From Sialis fuliginosa (lineage: Eukaryota; Arthropoda; Insecta; Megaloptera; Sialidae), in assembly GCA_961205875.1 (NCBI GenBank), contig OY540813.1, positions 31,963,001 through 32,027,000 of the forward strand: a DNA stretch of 64,000 nt, in the 5' to 3' direction. The notes below the pieces were generated by a model. It ran no database searches. It was not told the origin of the DNA and saw only the letters and a program-made list of their open reading frames with translations. Made by a program: the position numbers and the translations under genes. Shown in pieces: positions 57,209 to 64,000 of this stretch (position 1 is its first letter; every line of letters starts with the position of its first letter).

Positions 57209-58393
57209 TTACCACGAAGCGCATTTCTTTTCGGGGTTCATTAACGAACCCAAAGGACAATTAAATACTTCTGAAAATATTGGTGAGTTCATAATTATTC
57301 CATTTAACCTATAAAAACAACACCGTTATTAACTATATCCATAATTACTCAGCGACAGTGGCGTAACCAGAGAGGGGGGGGGGGTCAAATGGTGGTGCGA
57401 GTAGTATACTATAGGAACTATAGTCGTTTTGTGAATTGAAAAAGGCAATTTTTGGAAGTTTGCAATAGTAAAAAAACCGAAAAAAATCATTTAATTGTAA
57501 TAGGGTATTTTAATAAATTCTAAAATATATTGTAAATTGTGTGTATATATGTATATAATAGATACTTTCTTAGTATCTTTTTTCCAAAATAATGATGTAA
57601 AAACGCTGAAAATAATCTTTCTATTCAAATGAAAAAATTCCCGCTAAAACACATTCAAAGTCACGTGGTATGCGTGACGTCAGTTGTCACTGTCTGGTAA
57701 GCAAACTTAAATCAACCAATAGGGATCCAGTTGTCCGACTTTTAATATATTCTGACGTCTATCAGTGACAGTTCTGCTAGACGCATTTGTGATCACGTGA
57801 CACACAGGCTAAAAATTACAATTTTTAATTAGGTTTATTATTAAAATACTGTCATATTTTACTTAAATAAACACTTGATTGTAAATTATAGTAATATATA
57901 CTACACTATTTACAACATTTTAGTTTTTATTATTAATAGTATCAAATACCCTATTGATTTTTTTTAATTGAAAGATCAAAAATAAAAGAAAGGTAATTTG
58001 AAAAAAAATATATAGGGCGGAATTTTTTTTAAATATATTTTTAGCCCCGATAAAAAACTGGTTACACCACTGCTCAGCAATACATAGAGCTGTTAAAATG
58101 TTGAAAAATTGTAGTTCATTTTATATGCATAATTTGTATATATAGTACCTTTCGGGTAGATGAGCTTGAATGTCTGTTTCAACAGTTTTGATGTACATTT
58201 CCGGCGGAACTTGTGCACAGTACATCTGTCCAGCAATAATAAAAAATAATTTTTGTAACTTGAATAATACACCCGGAAGATATCGATTACTTTGAACAGA
58301 TATTGTCGAAGGATCGTTTCTCCATGTTTGATAAGCGCCTTGTAGTCCCCCAATATCTATCATAAGACCATTTCTGGTAATATTCCAGTCATA
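57209..58393 (-). CDS. M13 (neprilysin-like) peptidase family, last two exons; probably inactive
   Basis: M13 proteins are type II membrane or secreted zinc metallopeptidases that trim peptides; many insect members are non-catalytic. Exons seen: 58393-58149 and the terminal 57308-57209; the join keeps frame (CTACCCGAAAG plus GTTAAATGG). The first reads DIGGLQGAYQTW, LFFIIAGQMYC and LPER; the second reads LNGIIMNSPIFSEVFNCPLG and ends NPEKKCASW, the family's C-terminal CxxW. In active enzymes the block before GGL is GENIADN, in which Glu is the third zinc ligand. Here it is NGLMIDI: the Glu position is Gly, while the Asp is kept. So this protein probably lacks proteolytic activity. The upstream exons, including HExxH, are not in the window. 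The gene is partial at its 5' end, beyond 64000. An hAT element (57356-58072) sits in the intron. Confidence 0.88.
57356..58072. mobile_element. 717-bp hAT-type element in the neprilysin-like gene
   Basis: CAGTGGCGTAACCAG and CTGGTTACACCACTG are inverted ends with flanking CTCAGCGA and CTCAGCAA (7 of 8 matching). It fills the last intron. A G9 run lies near 57376. It has no transposase. Confidence 0.85.
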
Positions 58394-58901
58394 CTGAAAA
58401 TATATAAGTATTTACAACACTGTACTAGTACTCGTAGTGGCGAGGTGTAATATTTTTAATAAGGGAAGCATATTTTGTAAAGTAAGCCAAAATATTTTAT
58501 AAAAATAAATAGCAAAATCAATGGAAGATTTTTACTTTGGAACCGACAGAAACAGCACCGATTTTGATGATTTTTTTAAATGTTCGTTAAGTATACCATA
58601 TTATAGATATCAGAATTATTCCAGCCGTCGCGTCGGACTCAAAAAACATATTTTCGTCGTTTTGCAATTAGTTATTTTTTTATTGTGATTATTGTCAAAA
58701 CGATGAGAAGTAAGTAATTAAACAAATAATTTCAATAAAATATAGTAAAAAATATATTTTAGTTGATTCTTTATAACAATAGTGTGGTTAATCATGTTGA
58801 CCTTTCTATTTTTAGTTAAAAATAAGCCCGCCACAAGTTCCCTTTTGGCCACCTCGTGCGTTGCGATCGATTTCGTTTCCCCCACCACCTACTTCGCACT
58901 C

Positions 58902-59954
58902 ACAAGTAACACTACCCAACTGTAACTCACCGATTTAAATGAAACTTAACATACTTATTAAACACCGAAAAATATTAAATACGTGTTTTTTTGTTTCGGC
59001 TAAATACGCTATTTAGGGGTAGAAATCACCCCTCAACCGCTGGAGGTGGAAACAGTTATGGCTAATTATTTCTGAAACGATACATTTTCTGAAAAAAGTG
59101 CTTAGGACCAAAGTTGTAGAGTTCAAAGTGATGCACTTGTTGGCGACCTTGAAGTCGATTTTCAAAGTCAATTAAATTTGGAAATAATTGGTCTGAACTT
59201 TACAGATATGTGACTAGGCTACCCTTATGGATTTTGAGCCGCTGAATCCGAATCCGACCTCAGAATTTCCCCTAGACCCCACAATTTTCCCCTAGCCTAA
59301 GGAAAAATTGTATAATTGACAAGGAAACATCCCCAGGTGCCACTCTCGGATTTTCAACTTTTACAAATTATTTATTTACAAATTAAAAATTTTACCCTTA
59401 TTTTCAAGGGTCGATTTTATCCTCTAAACTAAAAACGGGCACGTATAAAAAAAATACGTGTCCATAATTTTTACCTGATTAACATTTTTACCAAGTTTCA
59501 TTAAAATCCGAGAGTGGCACCTGGGGATGTTTCCTTGTCAATTATACAATTTTTCCTTAGGCTAGGGGAAAATTGTGGGGTCTAGGGGAAATTCTGAGGT
59601 CGGATTCGGATTCAGCGGCTCAAAATCCATAAGGGTAGCCTAGTCACATATCTGTAAAGTTCAGACCAATTATTTCCAAATTTAATTGACCTTGAAAATC
59701 GATTTCAAGGTCGCAATCAAGTGCATCACTTTGAACTCTACAACTTTGGTCCTAGCACTTTTTTCAGAAAATGTATCGTTTCAGAAATAATTAGCCATAA
59801 CTGTTTCCACCTCCAGCGGTTGAAGGGTGATTTCTACCCCTAAATAGCGTATTTAGCCGAAACAAAAAAACACGTATTTAATATTTTTTGGTGTTTAATA
59901 AGTATGTTAAGTTTCATTCAAATCGGTGAGTTACAGTTGGGTAGTGTTACTTGT
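58902..59954. mobile_element. 1.05-kb nearly perfect palindrome
   Basis: ACAAGTAACACTACCCAACT at the left is the inverse of AGTTGGGTAGTGTTACTTGT at the right, and the two ~515-bp arms mirror each other with only a few scattered differences (for example CACCCCTCAACCGC against GCGGTTGAAGGGTG). The centre near 59430-59465 has an AT-rich spacer with CACGTAT/ATACGTG. It is probably a foldback element; no TSD was found. Confidence 0.8.
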
Positions 59955-59972
59955 CAGCCAATTGCCCTCTAA

Positions 59973-60498
59973 TAGTCTAAGAGCTAGCAACGTTTTCGAG
60001 AGAGAATTTTAGGTCATCGTGCAGGCCATCTAGCTGGTGGTAGAGGTTGCGTTTACCTGTGCTCATAGTACCTATACAGGTTAAGAACTTTTCATCTGCA
60101 CTTTTTGATAGAAGAATGAAAATAGGTATAGTTGTACATTAAACCTTCCTCTACAAAACTAGAAATGGCGACATTTCAAAAACCCGTGTGGTCCCCCTTT
60201 TAGGGGAAAAAATATCTCTGCGGATTTAAAGGGGGACCACACGGGTTTTTGAAATGTCGCCATTTCTAGTTTTGTAGAGGAAGGTTTAATGTACAACTAT
60301 ACCTATTTTCATTCTTCTATCAAAAAGTGCAGATGAAAAGTTCTTAACCTGTATAGGTACTATGCGCACAGGTAAAAGCAACCTCTACCGCCAGCCAGAT
60401 GGCCTGCACGCTGACCCAGAAAACCAAAGAGAGGGTATATCAAAAAATCAGCCTACCTAAAATTCTTGTTTTCGCGACGTTGCTAGCTCTCATACTAT
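59973..60498. mobile_element. 526-bp foldback element
   Basis: TAGTCTAAGAGCTAGCAACG and CGTTGCTAGCTCTCATACTA are inverted ends. The inner arms (about 60045-60200 and 60215-60410) are almost exact inverses (AACCCGTGTGGTCCCCCTTT at the centre). It lies 18 bp from the palindrome to its left. Confidence 0.8.
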
Positions 60499-61671
60499 AA
60501 GTTTAATATTTTCAATACTAGAGCAGTTTCTTCCCCAGATTTTTCACGCGTCAGTTCATTTGCTGTGTTAAAAATATTTACTTTTTGATGAAATTTTGTA
60601 TAACTGTTCAAATTACTTTTATTTAGAGCACGTTACTTACATTATTTTTCATTTTACAACTAGTTTTACTTCGAAATTTGGATCCGCTCGCGCCGTGCAT
60701 AAGATAATAAACGTTTGCCGTTTTGCAAATATATAAATATTCAATTTTGACAAAAAAGGCATATTTGAGACGTATTTACCAACCGATTCTGAAAGTTTTA
60801 ATCTTCCAGGTTCTTGTTTTTCAATGATACAAGATACAATGTTATTACTCACAAATTCCTTTCTGAAAAAATTGAAAAAATTCCGGAAAATTGTTGTATA
60901 TGTAACTCAACTCTCTTTGTGATAATTTAATCGAAGAAATACTTCGAATATACATTTTTTGGACCGTATAGTATAAACCCAATTTACCAAGGACCATAGG
61001 CCAGAATATGCAACTGAAGACCTTTTTTTTGTCGTGGCAATTTGAATTTCTAATTTCATTTTTAATAAATAAGATTAGGTGAAACACAAATTGAAGACCT
61101 TTTTTATAAAATTTTTATTATTTTCTTAAATTTTCTGATAAAAGCCGCACCAAACATACTCGCGAGCCGCGGATTGAACAACTTTATGTTTTTCGGAGGC
61201 GCCAAAAAGGTATCGTGCCCCGGGCGCCAATTATGCTTGCTACGCCACTGTGAATATATGAAATCAATAAATTATATACATTTTCAAAATTAGGATGGGG
61301 GGATTAAGTCCGACGACTGGAATGTTTCTGATTTCAAAGAATATGGTATAATGAACATTAAAAAAAATCATCAAAATCGGTATTGATTCTCAAGGTTTGA
61401 AATTTTGACGATTTTCGAGCTTCATTGACTTTGCTAAAATAAATAAATAATAATCTATCAAAACGGTTGTTTTAACTAAAAACGTGGAATTTTTCTAATA
61501 ATCTCTATAAATATGCGCATGATTATTGAAGTATTTCATTATTAATACAATTATAAAAATAAACACGAAAAATGTATTAAATTATTAAATAAAATTATAA
61601 AATTGTACAACTAAATGTAAGTCAAACGCATAGCACAATAATCCGATGTTGGAAGTTAGACAAAACCTATA
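60499..61671. other. Right part of family X copy 2, then intergenic/intron DNA
   Basis: Up to 61436 this is repeat family X. 61195-61251 has an hAT right end (GGGCGCCAATTATGCTTGCT then ACGCCACTG) whose left partner is not recognisable. 61437-61671 is plain AT-rich DNA. Confidence 0.45.
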
Positions 61672-62388
61672 CAGGTAAACGTCGTTTTGCGCCAGTTCGA
61701 TTTACGCCGATCAGTGGCGTAGTAAGAAAAATTTTCGGGGGGGGGGGGGGGGGGTTAAGTTTGGTCTTCCAAAAATAAGTGAAAATTTTTTGATTGAATA
61801 AGCAAAAATGCAAAAAATTTATTTAATTATGACTTATATGACTAAAAAAAAAAAGGTCACCCAATTGAAACTTTTGAATTATATAATCAAAAAAAAAGGT
61901 CATTTGGTTCTAAATTTTTATACTTATTTCGCATATTTTAACAGCATTGAAAATTTCGGGGGGGGGGGGGGGGGGGGGTTATTATCACAAAAACGTAATT
62001 TAATTCAAAATTGTTATACTTATTTCATATATTTTAAAATTTCGGGGGGGGGGGGTTTCGATCCCAAAACCCCCCCCCCGTTCCTACGCCACTGACGCCG
62101 ATTCAAAAATTACGCCGGTTGGTGCCGACGCGGGATTCCCCGGTTCGGCCGACATCAGACGAGTAGGCGCCGTGATTCTAATAGTAGACACACTTTTACA
62201 CGTTGTTTTATTCTATTACCGTGTACGCGAGCAGCCTATTGTGTGTGTGAAATTGTTTCCGAGTTAGTTTTCGTTTTGTTTTTAAGAAAAAAAAATAATA
62301 AAATTATATCGTCCATTAATTTATGTTCATTTTACGCCGGTGTCTCTCGGAACGGAACCCTGGCGTAAAACGACGTTTACCTATACTG
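61672..62388. mobile_element. pogo/Tigger-like element hosting an hAT insertion
   Basis: CAGGTAAACGTCGTTTTGCG at the left and GCGTAAAACGACGTTTACCT then ATACTG at the right are inverted. The form of the ends and probable TA flanks resemble pogo/Tigger elements (tentative). Without the hAT insertion (61712-62094) and its target copy it is about 325 bp, a miniature without transposase. Confidence 0.6.
61712..62094. mobile_element. 383-bp hAT miniature (CAGTGGCGTAG ends), nested
   Basis: CAGTGGCGTAGTAAG and CCTACGCCACTG are inverted ends with an exact 8-bp duplication ACGCCGAT (61704-61711, 62095-62102). Three long G-runs (about 61738-61755, 61959-61978, 62045-62055) and a C9 run lie inside. It is the same family as 17610-17679. 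Confidence 0.88.
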
Positions 62389-63528
62389 TACAATATATTG
62401 CCTATAAATGATACAACTTTATAACTCTCATAAGAACAGAGATCCATTATCAAGGAGTGTTGGGCATTACATCTAATTTAATGTGAACTAAAACTAAAAA
62501 GATGTATAATAAGTTATGATCAAAGCCGGTCCTATATTAAATGGCGCTCAGGTAGAGCAATGAGTATGCGCCCATTTTACCCCACCCCCCGGAAACAGTT
62601 TTCGTTCTAGAATGTTTTTAATACAAATAGTCCAATCAAATTAAATATTCAAATGGAATAAATATTCGGCTGGATAATTTAGTGCCGATCGATGGCTAAT
62701 GATGTCTTTAATAAAATATTAAATTTGCAAGGTTGTTGGTCCCCGGGAAATACACAAAAAAAAAAAAAACAAAATAACTTGACCGACGCTTGTGTTTAAA
62801 TCATCGATGCAGTGAAAACGATGTGAGCTAGTGCAAAACTGAACAGGACCCATTTGATAGAGAATGAAATTTCTTGTAAAAAATAATAGTTTATATCTCT
62901 AAAGTTAAAAGTTTTTGAGTGATAGTCGTCGAAAATCTCATGACTAAAATGTAATTTTTGAAAAATGTCCCGATTTGCTATAAAAAGGAATATTGGTATT
63001 TAACGATTAATAAAAAATTTCAAAAATGAAAGGAAAGATTGCCATTGATTGATTATTTCAACAAGTATATTAACAAATATTTTTACAGTTCTTCACTTGT
63101 ATCTTTCAAATATATGTTAGATTACAAATTTTATTACATCATTGATTTCATATTTTAGCCCATTACGGCCTAGGAGGACGTTTTTCGGCCGCACTTTTCA
63201 ACCACTGTATTTTCAGTGGAATCGGGGTCTCAGAAATATCGGAATAGTCAATTTCGACGCAAAATTTAATGATCTTTCAGAATTCGACCTCTGATTTTGC
63301 AAAAGATGAGTAGTTCAAAAGTTATAAACAAATTTATAAAAAAAACGTGGTTTGAGAAAAAAAAAATCGTTTTCATTTCGATTTCAAAATGGAAATCATT
63401 GAAATACTTGTGTTTTACGTACAAATATCGCGTTTTCGAACCCTAAACTAAAAGTTATGATGATTTAGATCGACGGAAAAACGTTTAAACGCACAAAATG
63501 GCGGCCAGACCCAAAAAAATGAAATAAA
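62389..63528. other. Low-complexity and repeat-like DNA, no gene recognised
   Basis: No exon with M13 similarity (such as HExxH) was recognised on the minus strand here, so the rest of the neprilysin-like gene lies further right. A CCCGGGAAATACAC then poly-A tract occurs near 62741-62769. Confidence 0.4.
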
Positions 63529-64000
63529 AACTTTCGGAATTTTTAACTCGAAAACGAAGAGCTTTAAGAAAAAATGTTATAGAACAAAAAGTGCTTAGAA
63601 TTAATCAAAGAATACGTGTGAATTCAAATTTTTTGATAGATTTTTGGATTTTCGGAAAATATGGGAAATACAATTTTCCAAAATCACCTCCGAAAATTCT
63701 GAAAAAATTCACACGTGTTCTTTGATCAATTCTAAACTTTTTGTTATATAACTTTTTTCCCTAAAGCCCTATGCATAAACACCGTAGTAAATCAGATGCG
63801 TGAAAAAAAAACTTTCGGAATTTTTAACTCGGAAACGAGGGCTTTAGGGAAAAAAAGTTATATAACAAAAAGTGCTTAGAATTGATCAAAGAACACGTGT
63901 GAATTTTTTCAGAATTTCTAAAAATCTATCAAAAAATTTTGAAAAAATTCACACGTGTTCTTTGATCAATTCTAAGCACTTTTTATTCTATAACTTTTTT
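63529..64000. repeat. Alternating direct/inverted copies of a roughly 90-bp unit, cut by window end
   Basis: The block CTTTCGGAATTTTTAACTCG through AGTGCTTAGAATTAATCAAAG occurs forward at 63529-63625 and 63808-63900. Partial inverse copies (CACACGTGTTCTTTGATCAA then TTCTAA) occur at 63709-63770 and 63950-64000. The structure is truncated at 64000. Confidence 0.75.

Larger units (their letters stand above)
58510..61436. mobile_element. TIR element family X, copy 2, interrupted by two foldback insertions
   Basis: TAGCAAAATCAATGG at the left and TTCATTGACTTTGCTA at the right are inverted. The blocks ACAGAAACAGCACCGATTTT at 58548 and the inverse of 61300-61385 match family X at 40869-42820, as do 60640-60800 and 42450-42620. 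Two inverted-repeat insertions (58902-59954, 59973-60498) split it. It lies upstream of the visible neprilysin-like exons, probably in an intron. Confidence 0.5.

Noticed and set aside
61808-62095. 95-codon glycine-run frame
   Set aside because: Produced by G-runs inside an hAT miniature.
1-64000. LTR, retroviral, Polinton or CRISPR sequences
   Set aside because: I looked for paired long direct repeats with TG...CA ends, protease/reverse-transcriptase motifs, capsid-like genes and regularly spaced short repeats, and saw none convincing. The 50-bp direct repeats at 21502 and 24200 are not LTRs: no TG/CA ends, primer site or coding region.
58394-64000. Further upstream exons of the neprilysin-like gene
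   Set aside because: No minus-strand segment with HExxH or other M13 motifs was recognised; most of this stretch is repeats.

Overview
This is nuclear DNA from an animal, almost certainly an insect. It is very AT-rich. All but three of the coding regions are split by GT/AG introns, and the recognisable proteins look insect-like (the gamma-adaptin matches the fly form closely). It is packed with small DNA transposons. The order cannot be fixed from the sequence alone; the low GC, repeat load and gene repertoire would suit a hemipteran, but that is inference. I saw no bacterial operons, CRISPR arrays, rRNA genes, intact tRNA genes or LTR/retroviral coding remains.

Genes from left to right. (1) AP-1 gamma-adaptin, minus strand, 124-9192, nine exons, running off the left edge. 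(2) ARFRP1, a Golgi Arf-like GTPase, minus strand, 10444-11969, five exons. (3, 4) Two tandem fringe-connection/SLC35D-type nucleotide-sugar transporters, plus strand, 12536-13531 and 16161-17159, each with an uninterrupted coding sequence. (5) COQ4, mitochondrial ubiquinone biosynthesis, plus strand, 25069-28538, four coding exons. (6) A HEI10/CCNB1IP1-type RING protein, a meiotic crossover factor, minus strand, 30552-35439, five exons. (7) GORAB, a Rab6-binding golgin, plus strand, 36011-37673, four exons. (8) XPA, nucleotide excision repair, minus strand, 39166-39984, one exon. (9) NUDT14-type UDP-sugar diphosphatase, plus strand, 40287-48379, six exons. (10) The last two exons of an M13/neprilysin-like gene, minus strand, 57209-58393, which continues beyond the right edge and lacks the usual third zinc ligand. 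All exon joins given keep the reading frame.

Three gene pairs are head-to-head with short gaps (ARFRP1/transporter, HEI10/GORAB, XPA/NUDT14) and may share promoters. Several genes act in Golgi trafficking or sugar-nucleotide supply (gamma-adaptin, ARFRP1, the two transporters, GORAB; NUDT14 hydrolyses UDP-sugars), but I see no evidence that they form an inherited functional cluster.

The rest is introns and intergenic DNA filled with DNA transposons: hAT-type elements with 8-bp target duplications, a piggyBac-type element flanked by TTAA, a pogo/Tigger-like element, and several kinds of foldback element with long inverted arms. The most striking are a 1.9-kb foldback element built from 306-bp tandem units (54545-56433), three copies of a 1.15-1.2-kb foldback element sitting in introns of three different genes, and a nearly perfect 1.05-kb palindrome (58902-59954). 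Many are nested, which gives a relative order of insertion. No clearly new multi-gene system was found; the best leads are the diverging transporter pair, the retained HEI10 gene, the probably inactive neprilysin-like protein and the foldback elements.
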